A DNA stretch of 64,000 bases. Source: Anaerolineae bacterium (lineage in GTDB: Bacteria > Chloroflexota > Anaerolineae > Anaerolineales > Villigracilaceae). Shown here in pieces: positions 18,443-27,618 of the stretch. How positions within the stretch are numbered: the stretch's first letter is position 1; every line of letters starts with the position of its first letter. The notes under the pieces were generated by a model. The model saw only the letters and a program-made list of their open reading frames with translations. It was not told the origin of the DNA and ran no database searches. Location: NCBI GenBank assembly GCA_017303655.1, contig JAFLCE010000002.1, positions 99,707 to 163,706 on the forward strand, read 5' to 3'. A program made the translations under genes and the position numbers.

Positions 18443-19129
18443 TTATCGAATTGCTTTAAGAAAATAGCCGGTAGTGAACTTTTGTCGACTTATGTTTTCC
18501 TCGCCATAGAGAGCAAGGTCAAGAGAAATAAGCCAGCGCGAGATCCACTTCAACGCCCAACGCACAAATTTACTGGTGAAAGTCTTTCCTTCTTCGCCAA
18601 GAATACCCAACTCGCACAATAGACCCAGCACGCCGAAGTATCCTCCCATGCGACACACCTCCACCGATTTGAATTCACGGAAAAGATAACGCAAACCATC
18701 TTCGGTGAAGCGTTGAAAGTCGTAGGGGTCAGCATGTACCGGGTAGAAAAAAGGTACGGAGGCAAAGACTAAGCCATCGTTACGAAGGAGGCGGTGAATT
18801 TCATCCACACAGGCTTGCGGATCTTTGAGATGTTCCAGCACTTCGGTACAGAGAATGCAATCTACGTTTCCGGGTTGAAGCGGCGTCTGGGTCACATCGG
18901 CATAGATGTCGGGATGTGTGGAGAGGTCGAGGTTGAGATACCACCATGTTCGTACCTGATCAGACGGAGGTTGAAAGGTGCCACGTTTGTTTTCACGCTT
19001 GCCACCAAGGTCGAGTACAACACCACGCATTTCATGTGAAAAGGTGTTGAGAAAGGAGTCGAGCCAGAATCGCCGGTAGGTGATGTATTCTTTGGTCTTC
19101 CAGGGTTGGGATGAAATGCGTGGCAGCAT
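18443..19129 (-). CDS. class I SAM-dependent methyltransferase
   Basis: A methyltransferase of 228 residues from the ATG at 19129 (MLPRISS). The longer frame to 19270 runs back into the carbamoyltransferase gene and is unlikely. The SAM loop is VVLDLGGK at 37-44, followed by a TEVLEHLKDP strand and LLRNDGLVFASVPF. It is the second of two adjacent methyltransferases, separated by 15 bases. The substrate is unknown; glycan methylation is inferred from context. Confidence 0.8.
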   Translation of the reverse strand: MLPRISSQPWKTKEYITYRRFWLDSFLNTFSHEMRGVVLDLGGKRENKRGTFQPPSDQVRTWWYLNLDLSTHPDIYADVTQTPLQPGNVDCILCTEVLEHLKDPQACVDEIHRLLRNDGLVFASVPFFYPVHADPYDFQRFTEDGLRYLFREFKSVEVCRMGGYFGVLGLLCELGILGEEGKTFTSKFVRWALKWISRWLISLDLALYGEENISRQKFTTGYFLKAIR

Positions 19130-19139
19130 GGCGTGGGTC

Positions 19140-20909
19140 TTATTTAATGGATTGGAATATCTGTTCGCGCCCAGGTTTGCAGAAGAGCGTATTCTCAACC
19201 AGCACAAAATCAAGTTCAGTGGATTTGAGCATCTCCAAGCCGACCGCATAGTAATTGAGGATGGGTTCACCGCCAGGATTGAAAGAGGTGTTGAGCATGA
19301 TGGGCATACCCGAAAGTTTTTCGAACTCTTTCAGGGTTTGATGCATGAAAGGATGCATCTCTTGTCCTACAGTTTGGAGGCGAGAACTTCCGTCTACGTG
19401 GGTAATAGATGGCAGTACTTCGCGATATTCAGGTTTGGTGTAGCAAATCACAGACATATAGGGGATGTCGTCCGTGTTGGTGAAGTAGTCGGCGGCGCGT
19501 TCGGCTATGGCAATGGGGGCAAAGGGACGATACCACTCGCGGTGTTTGACCTTTTTATTGACAATGTCTTTCATGTCTTTGTTAAGTGGGTTGCACAAGA
19601 TGGAACGATTGCCCAGCGCGCGCGGCCCAACCTCGTACTTGCCACGAATGACACCAACCATGTAATCTGAGTAGACTAGGTTTGCCAGAATGGCGGTGGA
19701 CTGTTCTGAGTGCAAGTCTATGTGTGGGTATTGCGTGCGTAGGGCAGGCAGATCGTTTTTATCAAAAACCTCGGAACCGAGGTACGGGGAGAAGTATTCA
19801 CCGTAACCATCAAAGGCACCATTCGCACCCGAGTTCCAATATACGTATAAGGCTGCCCCGGCAGAGAGACCACAATCTGAAGGGTTTGGCACAAAATGGG
19901 TGTCTTTGAAGACGCCTAGTTGCTGGATCTCATAGTTTGTTACGCCATTTAATGCGCACCCACCCACGATGCAAAGGTTTTCATATTTACCGAAGTAAGG
20001 CTTGAGCAGATCGATAACGGCTTCTGTCCATGCGCTTTGGACGGTGGCAGCAAAATTCTGGGCTGTTTTGTCTTCGGGTCCATTTAAACGCAGAACGGTC
20101 TTGTTGAGACCGACCACTTTTTTGATGGTGTCTTTAAGGCTGTCTGCATTCTCTTCTTCAGACACGAGATATTGCTTCAAGTCTGGGATGTCTCGCACAC
20201 TCACGTCGTTAATGCGGTGCGCCTTGCCATAGCTGTTGAGTCCTTCGATCTGACGAGGCGCCGCTTTTACATACTTTTTGATGTAGTCGCGGGCGTAGGG
20301 CATCCATTCTTTGACAGGTTCGCCATAGGCGGTGAGCCCCATGACCTTACCGGAGGTTGTACCTTCGACTTCCGGCTTTATGCCTACAATGTAACCCATA
20401 TTGTTATAACTTTGCCCAAAGCGAATGGGATCGTTATGCAAGTATTCGATTTTGTTGCCTTTTGCCCCGAAAATAATGGTCTGTCCATCGTTGCCTTCGC
20501 CATCATAACTGAGGACAAGGGCATCTTTGAAAGGCGAAGAGAAAAACGCCAGGGCGGCATGGCTCAGGTGATGATCGACATGATGGGTCGAGCCAAATTT
20601 AAAGCCCAACTTTCCAAGAATTTGTTGGAAATTCTTGAATTCCTCCGCCCTTCCCTGGTTTTGAACAGCAAGAGCATCGAAGGTGGTTCCCCATTCCTTT
20701 GCCACCATGCCAAGAAAAAGTTCCATATCTTCCAGCGAAACGTATTGATAGCCGCTAATATGTTTACCCGGCTCCATGGTGATGCAATGCAGTTTATAGC
20801 GTTTCTGCCGGAAGAAGCGTTCAGCCTCCATAACTGCTACCACTTTTCCGTTCACGATATGGGCAAAACTGGTATCATGCCCCAAACTAACGCCTAAGAT
20901 GCTTTTCAT
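19140..20909 (-). CDS. carbamoyltransferase, NodU/CmcH family
   Basis: A 589-residue enzyme that would transfer a carbamoyl group from carbamoyl phosphate, via a carbamoyl-adenylate, to a sugar hydroxyl. The N-terminal Kae1-like domain begins ILGVSLGHDTSF and carries the metal-binding HHLSH at 113-117 and SYDGEGND around 134-141. The C-terminal YrdC-like domain has the family signature EVGPRALGNRSIL. The length is normal. A strong GGAGG site lies five bases before the ATG, in a 38-base gap, so its own translation signal is good. Known relatives carbamoylate Nod factors, cephalosporins and aminoglycosides. Confidence 0.93.
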   Translation of the reverse strand: MKSILGVSLGHDTSFAHIVNGKVVAVMEAERFFRQKRYKLHCITMEPGKHISGYQYVSLEDMELFLGMVAKEWGTTFDALAVQNQGRAEEFKNFQQILGKLGFKFGSTHHVDHHLSHAALAFFSSPFKDALVLSYDGEGNDGQTIIFGAKGNKIEYLHNDPIRFGQSYNNMGYIVGIKPEVEGTTSGKVMGLTAYGEPVKEWMPYARDYIKKYVKAAPRQIEGLNSYGKAHRINDVSVRDIPDLKQYLVSEEENADSLKDTIKKVVGLNKTVLRLNGPEDKTAQNFAATVQSAWTEAVIDLLKPYFGKYENLCIVGGCALNGVTNYEIQQLGVFKDTHFVPNPSDCGLSAGAALYVYWNSGANGAFDGYGEYFSPYLGSEVFDKNDLPALRTQYPHIDLHSEQSTAILANLVYSDYMVGVIRGKYEVGPRALGNRSILCNPLNKDMKDIVNKKVKHREWYRPFAPIAIAERAADYFTNTDDIPYMSVICYTKPEYREVLPSITHVDGSSRLQTVGQEMHPFMHQTLKEFEKLSGMPIMLNTSFNPGGEPILNYYAVGLEMLKSTELDFVLVENTLFCKPGREQIFQSIK

Positions 20910-20947
20910 GTATCCTCCAACATATATTTTATGATTTGTTTAAATAA

Positions 20948-22363
20948 TTATTTTTTGATTCTACTTTTTATCATGTTAACAAGCCGAAACCCAGCTTGAC
21001 CATCCAACTCGCCGCATTCTGACTCGGCATAAACATGCCGGGCTTCGCGGTCGAGTGTACGGTCATTGAGGTAGTCTTCCAACGCGCTGAATAGTTCATT
21101 TTCATTTTTCGCCACACGCGCTGCCGCCAATCGTAGCGGACGTCGGTTATGAGTCTGCCGCTGAAGAAAACCGGTTGTAACGCTAAAGCGCAGTCCAAAT
21201 GTGTAGGGATCAAAGCCGACATGAATGGTGGGCAGGTCACAAATAGCTGCTTCGAGTCCGATGGTGGAAAAATAATTCACCATCACATCACTGTATCGAA
21301 GTAAATAGTTTAGTTCATCAGGGGCATCATCAAAGGCAAGGTCCACACGGAATTCGGCGGTGCGGTCTCCGCTGGCATCAATGGAACCAGGGTTGGAGAT
21401 GTATGCGCCCGCCTGCTTGAAAAGGTTTTCCAAAACTGTCCATGCAGGCGAGTTGGTTAACTTGGGATGCGGATACGGGCGGACGATGAAGTTGAATGGC
21501 TCGCGCCAGACCTTGTCCTTTTGCTCCACGAAGACGCGGTAAATATCAAAATAATGATTGATGTTGACGCCGCCCGCAAAGAGAATGGTCTTTTTCTTTG
21601 GGTCGAGGTTAAGCGAACGCAAAAACTCCTCGCGGCTCTTGGGCAAGGGCGTCATGAAACGGTCATATTGCACAGGCCCGGTGATCTCCAATTTATTAGC
21701 CGGATAACCATGCAGTTTGATAGCCTCATCCGCCATTTGTCTGCTCCACACGCCCAGACAGGCTGGCTCAAACCCGCGATAACCCATGTTAACGATATTG
21801 TCGTAGTTGGTGATGGCCGTAAAGGTGGGAATGCCCAGTCGCTGTGCCTCGTGTGCGAACTGGTTCTCATTCCAAAATCCATAATTTCCCATCCCTGGCG
21901 TTAGGACACAGGTGACCTCTTGTTTTTTGAATTGTTCGTCGTGCGCATGTGTGCTGTAAAAGTTTCGTTCCATCCAAGACAATAACCTGCCCATGCCAGG
22001 GATGCGGCGCAGGGCTGCAACATAGGTCATTTGAAGCGCCATACCCGTTAGTGTAGCGTCGAACAACTTACTTTCAATCAATTCTCGAAAACGCAGGTCG
22101 GTCGTCTCTGTCACAATCACAAAGCGGCGCAACATTCTCAATTGTTGCAAAAGAAAATGCTTTTGGTAATACTCGTCGTACTGATCAACTTGCAATTCAA
22201 AATACTGGCTGGGATCAAAATCGAATGAGCGGAAATAATATGGGCTGAGGAAATACAACGGCTTGAAACCACCTTCCGTCAGTCGCTGACGAAAGGATGG
22301 TTGATGAAAGGCGCGCGCCGCCATCTTGCCGTGCAAGGGAATGCCGATCTTTATTTCAGACAT
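20948..22363 (-). CDS. unrecognised 471-residue glycan-locus protein, possibly GT-B fold
   Basis: A soluble protein of 471 residues that I do not recognise. A glycine-rich strand, TILFAGGVN, near residues 263-271 and the IVRPYPHPKL segment near 300 resemble the second Rossmann domain of GT-B or CDP-glycerol-type transferases; SDVMVNYFSTIGLEAAICDLPTI resembles their donor-site helix. It starts three bases after the transketolase stop and ends 38 bases before the carbamoyltransferase. It may be an unusual glycosyl- or polyol-phosphate transferase, which is inference from fold-like motifs only. Confidence 0.8.
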   Translation of the reverse strand: MSEIKIGIPLHGKMAARAFHQPSFRQRLTEGGFKPLYFLSPYYFRSFDFDPSQYFELQVDQYDEYYQKHFLLQQLRMLRRFVIVTETTDLRFRELIESKLFDATLTGMALQMTYVAALRRIPGMGRLLSWMERNFYSTHAHDEQFKKQEVTCVLTPGMGNYGFWNENQFAHEAQRLGIPTFTAITNYDNIVNMGYRGFEPACLGVWSRQMADEAIKLHGYPANKLEITGPVQYDRFMTPLPKSREEFLRSLNLDPKKKTILFAGGVNINHYFDIYRVFVEQKDKVWREPFNFIVRPYPHPKLTNSPAWTVLENLFKQAGAYISNPGSIDASGDRTAEFRVDLAFDDAPDELNYLLRYSDVMVNYFSTIGLEAAICDLPTIHVGFDPYTFGLRFSVTTGFLQRQTHNRRPLRLAAARVAKNENELFSALEDYLNDRTLDREARHVYAESECGELDGQAGFRLVNMIKSRIKK

Positions 22364-22366
22364 TAA

Positions 22367-24343
22367 TTAACCGCAATACTTCATTACACGCTTGGAAAGC
22401 GATAAGCCATCTAACTCATGGAACACCAGCGCCTGTTGCGGCGTGCCACAAGCGGGATAACCTTCAACGGCAAACTTGATCATTTGCTTCCCGTTCAATA
22501 ATCCATGTTCGGCGCAGGCAGTAAGGATGTTATCCATCAAACCGCCAGCGGGATGATGATCTTCAAGCATGAAGATATTTGAGTAAGGCTTGAGAACTTC
22601 GGTCAGCCATTTTACATCCACGCGATTGAGCCAAGGCATGTTGATAATGCTCAAGCCGAATCCGCGCTCGGCGAGGAGTTCGCTGGCAAGGAGCGCCTCG
22701 TGCAGCATGACCGGCCCATACGCGAACATGACCGCATCTTTCCCCGCCGTGAGTTGACAGCCCTGCCCGGGCTTGAACTCATACCCAGCCGGGAGCGCAA
22801 TCCGGCGCGGACTGGGTCCGATGATGAGGCGCAACGCAATCACATCGTCAGTTTCGTTCACGCTGTAATCCATTGCCATACGAGTCTCTTCGGCGTTACA
22901 TGGTTGCAGGATTGTGCAATTCGGCAGCGCGGAGAAGAGCGAAATATCGCGCAGGGATTGGTGAGACTTGCCCGGTCCAGCAGGGATCAAGCCCGCATAA
23001 TGCAAGGCATAAATGATCTTGGATTTTTCACCCGCGGCGTTATAGATTTGTTCATTGGCGCGTGATGCAAGGAAACTAGCGAAAGAATTGACAACAGGTA
23101 ACAGTCCCTGACGAGCAAGACCTGCCGCCATCGAGACCATATCCTGCTCGGCGATGCCGTTTTCGATGAAGCGGTCGGGATAAGTATTTTCAAAGTCGCG
23201 AACTTTGCAATCAGAGGAGAGGTCAGCATCAAGCACGACGATGTCTTTGCGCTGGGCAGCAAGTTCCACCAAGGCTTGACCATATGCACGCGAGACGTAT
23301 TCATCCGTTGGCTTCACAGAAAGACGATTCAGCGCCGCCTGACTGAGAGGCTCGCCTTCCAACATGGACGGCGTAGCGGTCTTCACTTCCGGCTCAACGG
23401 GAGTCAAATGCAACGGGTCGAGCGACACAGCTTTGAGGTCCGCATTGATGCGCTGAATCAGTTCAGAATAACCCGCCCCGAAGGCTGCATCATCCGGCGC
23501 ACCCGAATGCCAGGGATAGAGTCCTTTTCCAATTTCAAGTGCGGCGGGATGCTCCATGAAGGAGATGCCGCGACCCTTGATGGTATCGGCGATGATGATC
23601 TGCGGCTTGCCTTTGACCTGCTTGGCTTCGGCAAGCGCCTTTTCGATGGAACGAAAATCATGCCCATCAATGCGAATGACATGCCAACCGAACGCGGTGA
23701 ACTTTTCGACAAGGTTGCGAAGATCAATAATCTCAGCAACGGGCTTATCAGATTGCACTTTGTTGTCGTCGACAATCACAGTAAGGTTATCGACCTTATG
23801 ATGCGCGGTGACATGCAAGGCTTCGTAGTTCTGACCTTCCTGCAACTCGCCATCGCCGGTCATCACGAACACATGCCCATCATTGTTGTTGTATTTCTTC
23901 GCCCACGCCATGCCGCGTCCCTTCGAGATGCCCATGCCGAGCGAACCCGAGTTGGCTTCCATGCCGCGATTGCCGATATCGGGATGACCATTCAAGCCAT
24001 TGAGGCGGCGCAGTGACATGAGCATGGCATCTGAAATTTCACCAAGCGAATGCAACACGGCATACAAGCCCGGCACATCATGTCCCTTCGACGAAAAATA
24101 AATATCGCGGTCAGGACTGTCAAAGCCAACCTTGAGCGTATTCATCTCTTCGTAGTACATCCACACCACAATATCCATCGCACTGAAGCTCGAGCCGAGA
24201 TGTCCAGAGCCTGCGCGTTTCACTTCAGTGAGCGTGTTGGCGCGGCACATATCCGCGATGATCTGAAGTTTCTTATATTTGTCTGCTGAAGAATTGCGCA
24301 CACGCTTGAATTCTTCGGCGGAGATTAATTTCAGTTCAACCAT
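22367..24343 (-). CDS. transketolase, full-length fused form
   Basis: A 658-residue thiamine-diphosphate enzyme with both halves in one chain. The TPP domain has GSGHLGSS at 46-53 and GDGELQEG at 163-170. The pyrimidine domain has the IENGIAEQDM catalytic-Glu segment near 395, and a C-terminal domain follows. I chose the ATG at 24343 (MVELKLIS) with AGGA nine bases upstream; the frame continues upstream to 24535 but overlaps another gene. Because it lies between glycan genes, it may transfer a two-carbon ketol unit in special sugar synthesis instead of serving the pentose phosphate pathway. That is inference. Confidence 0.9.
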   Translation of the reverse strand: MVELKLISAEEFKRVRNSSADKYKKLQIIADMCRANTLTEVKRAGSGHLGSSFSAMDIVVWMYYEEMNTLKVGFDSPDRDIYFSSKGHDVPGLYAVLHSLGEISDAMLMSLRRLNGLNGHPDIGNRGMEANSGSLGMGISKGRGMAWAKKYNNNDGHVFVMTGDGELQEGQNYEALHVTAHHKVDNLTVIVDDNKVQSDKPVAEIIDLRNLVEKFTAFGWHVIRIDGHDFRSIEKALAEAKQVKGKPQIIIADTIKGRGISFMEHPAALEIGKGLYPWHSGAPDDAAFGAGYSELIQRINADLKAVSLDPLHLTPVEPEVKTATPSMLEGEPLSQAALNRLSVKPTDEYVSRAYGQALVELAAQRKDIVVLDADLSSDCKVRDFENTYPDRFIENGIAEQDMVSMAAGLARQGLLPVVNSFASFLASRANEQIYNAAGEKSKIIYALHYAGLIPAGPGKSHQSLRDISLFSALPNCTILQPCNAEETRMAMDYSVNETDDVIALRLIIGPSPRRIALPAGYEFKPGQGCQLTAGKDAVMFAYGPVMLHEALLASELLAERGFGLSIINMPWLNRVDVKWLTEVLKPYSNIFMLEDHHPAGGLMDNILTACAEHGLLNGKQMIKFAVEGYPACGTPQQALVFHELDGLSLSKRVMKYCG

Positions 24344-24365
24344 GTTTGTGTTCCTATAATTCCAT

Positions 24366-25232
24366 TTAGAGTTTTTTGACCCGAAGCAAACCCGGACGGC
24401 GATAAAGCTCTTTGCACTGCTCAGCAAAATACCCGGCAACCACATCATCGTGCAAATTACGTAGGTAGGGAGTTGCCATATCTTCAATGTGCAATGCCTC
24501 TTCCACTTCTTCGACCGTATAGTTCTTTTCTGCAAGAAGTTTTTTGAGGGCAGTCAGAGTCTGGTTGTCTTCAGCATGATCAAGTAATTCGCGCAGACTG
24601 GCAACCTTTTGAAAGCCCCAGCGCTTGCCGAGTTTCGCGGTAATATCTGCTGCTTCTTCAAGCGGCAGCCCGTATGTGTATTCGTGAATATCCAAAGTCA
24701 ACTGCGAGCGATAGTTTTGGTGATAATACGTCAATGCGATCAAACCGCCTTGCTTTGCAAGGGTCTGAAGGTCTTTTGCAGCTTTTTCCGGGTCAGCTAC
24801 GTGCATCAACGCCCAGCCCATGTACACGATATCGAATTTCTCATCACCGAAATGATCCACAATGGCAGACACATCTTGCCCAGGAATGATCGTCAGCCGC
24901 TTTACATCCGGCGGCGTAACTTTATAACGAAAACGTTTCAAGCCTTTTATTTTTTCCGGCGTAGCGGCCTGATTTTCGACATTATGCTTCAACAGATTCG
25001 GACCCTCCACTGAACCATCGTATGCCCACACGCGTGCACCCAATTCAAGCGCCGCATACGCTTTCGAACCCATTCCACAGCATACATCCAGCACTCGCTT
25101 GCCATTAACATCCAACGTGCCAAGCAGGTCATGAAGTTTTTCGAACCTGCCCAGGCTCCAATCTGCAGAGACGCGATTGACGCCCCAAATAAGATCGTAC
25201 AAATTTTGAGATGATGACTCAGTTGACGTCAT
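24366..25232 (-). CDS. class I SAM-dependent methyltransferase
   Basis: A 288-residue methyltransferase with VLDVCCGMGS at 47-56 as the SAM loop, and VYMGWALMHVADPEKAAKDL as the later strand and helix. The C-terminal 90 residues are a helical extension. It lies between the CMP-sugar transferase gene and transketolase and has an AAAAGGA ribosome-binding site. It probably acts on the nonulosonate-like sugar or its precursor, which is inference from its place in the module. Confidence 0.85.
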   Translation of the reverse strand: MTSTESSSQNLYDLIWGVNRVSADWSLGRFEKLHDLLGTLDVNGKRVLDVCCGMGSKAYAALELGARVWAYDGSVEGPNLLKHNVENQAATPEKIKGLKRFRYKVTPPDVKRLTIIPGQDVSAIVDHFGDEKFDIVYMGWALMHVADPEKAAKDLQTLAKQGGLIALTYYHQNYRSQLTLDIHEYTYGLPLEEAADITAKLGKRWGFQKVASLRELLDHAEDNQTLTALKKLLAEKNYTVEEVEEALHIEDMATPYLRNLHDDVVAGYFAEQCKELYRRPGLLRVKKL

Positions 25233-25290
25233 ACCATAATCCTTTTCTTCAGACGCTGCGCCTCACACTGCGCCCGCGCTTGATTCTTCT

Positions 25291-26040
25291 CTATGAAATT
25301 TTTTCTACCTTTGGCAGTTGCGCCTCTCCACTTGCCACGAGACGCTCCGCCAGATCCCAATCGTAGGGATGATTTACATCAAAGCCTTCGTAGCCTTCCG
25401 AAATGAACGGCATGACCACTTCGCCCGCGATGGTTCGTCCATTGAACACCACATGTGACCAGGCAATTTCAAGGCTGGCATTCTGCGAATAGACTTCAGG
25501 AAGTCCCTGATAAGGTGTGCTATGCCATGGTTGTTCCTTCGATCCGAATGGCAGCAAAGGCATCATACGCTTGCCACGAATCACCCACATCTTGCCAGGA
25601 TGATCTTTCACCTTCTCCACCGCACGGAGTGAGTCTACGCCTTCTTCGGCTTTGAAAGCATTCCATGCCCGCTGAATGGTACTTGGCAAACGGAATGGGC
25701 TGGTCGGGCGCAGGATACTGAAACAATCGTATTCGCGTCCCATTTCTTTTAGTTTTTGAAGCTTGAAGTCCAGCCATTCAATGTCGAGTGCCAAATCGCC
25801 CGAAATTTCAGTTGGGCGCAGAAAGGGAACTTCCGCACCGTAATGTCGGGAAATTTCAGCATACTCTTCCGAGTCAGTCGAAACGATGATATCCGAAAAG
25901 ACACCGCTCTGCTTCGCGGCACAGATCGTGTACGCGATGAGCGGATGCCCAGCCAGCGGACGGATGTTCTTGCCCTGAACACGTTTCGAACCAGCGCGCG
26001 CAGGGATCAAAGCGATGATCGAAGGATTACTTTTGCTCAT
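25291..26040 (-). CDS. acylneuraminate cytidylyltransferase family protein
   Basis: A 249-residue enzyme of the NeuA/LegF/PseF family that activates a nonulosonic acid with CTP. The nucleotide-binding motif IPARAGSKR is at 12-20, STDSEEYAEI follows, and the late metal site is in EGFDVNHPYDWDLAE. It overlaps the aldehyde dehydrogenase gene by four bases (ATGA). A NeuB-family gene lies just upstream of that, so the pair could make a CMP-nonulosonate. The acceptor sugar identity is not determined. Confidence 0.88.
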   Translation of the reverse strand: MSKSNPSIIALIPARAGSKRVQGKNIRPLAGHPLIAYTICAAKQSGVFSDIIVSTDSEEYAEISRHYGAEVPFLRPTEISGDLALDIEWLDFKLQKLKEMGREYDCFSILRPTSPFRLPSTIQRAWNAFKAEEGVDSLRAVEKVKDHPGKMWVIRGKRMMPLLPFGSKEQPWHSTPYQGLPEVYSQNASLEIAWSHVVFNGRTIAGEVVMPFISEGYEGFDVNHPYDWDLAERLVASGEAQLPKVEKIS

Positions 26041-27497
26041 ACCTGCGTCGGGTCGATGTTGATGTAAACATCTTTCAATTCAGAATAAATGTTAAGCGCC
26101 TCGGTGCCCGGTTCACGTGAACCATTGCCCGAAAGTTTGCGCCCACCAAACGGCATGTGCGGCTCGGAACCGTGTGTGCCTGCATTGACGACTGCCACGC
26201 CCGTTTGCACTTTGTCATAAAAACGTGTGGCACGGTGAATGCTCTGGGTGTGAATGCTGGCAGTCAAACCATACGGCGTATCGTTCGCCATTTGAAGCGC
26301 GTGTTCAAAATCTTTTACCTTGAACAACAATGCCACAGGACCAAACAACTCGCACTCTGAAATCTCGTCATGCGGGTCAACATTTTCGATCAAGGTCGGC
26401 GCCATGTAATAACCATCTTTATGTTCGGCATCGGTCATGCGCTCGCCGCCGCAAAGGATGGTCGCGCCATTCTTCTTTGCTTTCTCCACAGCAGAGACCA
26501 TGCCAAGCAACTGTCCTTCGTTGATGACCGCGCCAAAATCACAATCATCGGTGATGCCGACTTTCAATTTCTTCGTTTTCTCCACCAGCATGTCGCGGAA
26601 CTTTTCGTACACCGATTCGAAAATGATGATGCGACTGGTCGAAGCACAGCGTTGCCCGGCATTGCTAAACGCGGAGAGCAGCACCCACTTGACGGCGTTC
26701 TCCAAGTCAGCGTCGTCACACACTACGAGAGGATTCTTCCCACCCAGTTCCAGCGAGATGCGCGCGAAGCGTTCTCCCGCCGAACGGTTGATGATGCGTC
26801 CTACTTCGGTCGAGCCAGTGAAGCTGATCACGCCCACATCTTGATGCGCAACCAATGGCGCGCCCGCCTCTTCGCCAAATCCCTGCATGATGCTCAACAC
26901 GCCATCAGGCAAACCCGCTTCTTTCGCAATCTGCCCAAAGATCCACGCCGTGGCTGGCGTGTCTTCAGCGGCTTTCAAAATGGCAGCATTGCCGCAAATG
27001 AGCGCTGGGAAAACCTTCCACGCCACATTCGCAATCGGCGTGTTCGCGGCAATGATGAGTCCCGCCACGCCGATAGGCTGACGGATGGTCATGGCATATT
27101 TATTCGCTGTGCCGCTTGTTGTGGTGCGACCATACAGACGTTGACCTTCGCTAGCGTAGAACAATCCGCATTGGATCGCTCCGCCCGTTTCGCCCAACGC
27201 CTCTTTCATCGACTTTCCAGTTTCGGCGGCAACGATGGCAGCGATATCACTCTGACGGTTTTGCATCCCCACCACGATCTTATGCAGAATCATGCCGCGC
27301 TGAACCGCAGGCGTATCCGCCCAAGAGGGCTGGGCTTTCTTTGCGGCTTCGATGGCTTGTTTTATATCAGCTTGACGCGAACGTGCCACCTTGAAAAGGA
27401 TTTGTCCATTTGCAGGGTTAAGTTTGTCGAACCACTCATTGGCTTGAGTAGGCTGTTCCTGTGTGCCGATCCAATTAGGAATTTGGGTAGGGAGCAT
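26037..27497 (-). CDS. NAD(P)-dependent aldehyde dehydrogenase family protein
   Basis: A 486-residue aldehyde dehydrogenase. The catalytic residues are seen as N152 in AANTPIAN, E250 in LELGGKN and C284 in GQRCAST, and the coenzyme loop is FTGSTEVG (226-233). The ATG at 27497 (MLPTQIPN) is chosen with AAGG six bases before it. It overlaps the CMP-sugar transferase gene, so it is probably part of the same pathway, which is unusual for NeuA/NeuB loci. It may oxidise a sugar aldehyde or lactaldehyde-like intermediate; the substrate is unknown. Confidence 0.88.
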   Translation of the reverse strand: MLPTQIPNWIGTQEQPTQANEWFDKLNPANGQILFKVARSRQADIKQAIEAAKKAQPSWADTPAVQRGMILHKIVVGMQNRQSDIAAIVAAETGKSMKEALGETGGAIQCGLFYASEGQRLYGRTTTSGTANKYAMTIRQPIGVAGLIIAANTPIANVAWKVFPALICGNAAILKAAEDTPATAWIFGQIAKEAGLPDGVLSIMQGFGEEAGAPLVAHQDVGVISFTGSTEVGRIINRSAGERFARISLELGGKNPLVVCDDADLENAVKWVLLSAFSNAGQRCASTSRIIIFESVYEKFRDMLVEKTKKLKVGITDDCDFGAVINEGQLLGMVSAVEKAKKNGATILCGGERMTDAEHKDGYYMAPTLIENVDPHDEISECELFGPVALLFKVKDFEHALQMANDTPYGLTASIHTQSIHRATRFYDKVQTGVAVVNAGTHGSEPHMPFGGRKLSGNGSREPGTEALNIYSELKDVYINIDPTQV

Positions 27498-27518
27498 GAT
27501 TACCTTGATTATGATTAT

Positions 27519-27609
27519 TGTCATTCTGAGCGAAGCGACACGTGCGCCGCAATGCGGTGAGAATCTCCAGGACTATCATTGAGACACTTCTCTACCGCTC
27601 AGGGTGACA
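27519..27609. repeat. REP-like palindromic intergenic element
   Basis: The non-coding gap between the aldehyde dehydrogenase and the NeuB-family gene carries inverted ends: TGTCATTCTGAGCG at 27519-27532 and CGCTCAGGGTGACA at 27596-27609 pair at 12 of 14 positions. The inside contains CGAAGCGACA and GAGAATCTC segments of a widespread dispersed repeat style. It resembles a non-autonomous or REP-type element that has landed in the operon. I cannot count its copies in the genome. Confidence 0.6.
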
Positions 27610-27618
27610 TATATAAAA

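Noticed and set aside
24344-24535. An N-terminal extension of 64 residues on transketolase
   Set aside because: It overlaps the upstream methyltransferase and has no transketolase similarity; the ATG at 24343 has a good ribosome-binding site.
26370-27560. A 396-codon open frame on the plus strand opposite the aldehyde dehydrogenase
   Set aside because: The minus-strand protein has complete catalytic motifs; the plus frame has no recognisable motif and is an antisense shadow favoured by codon bias.
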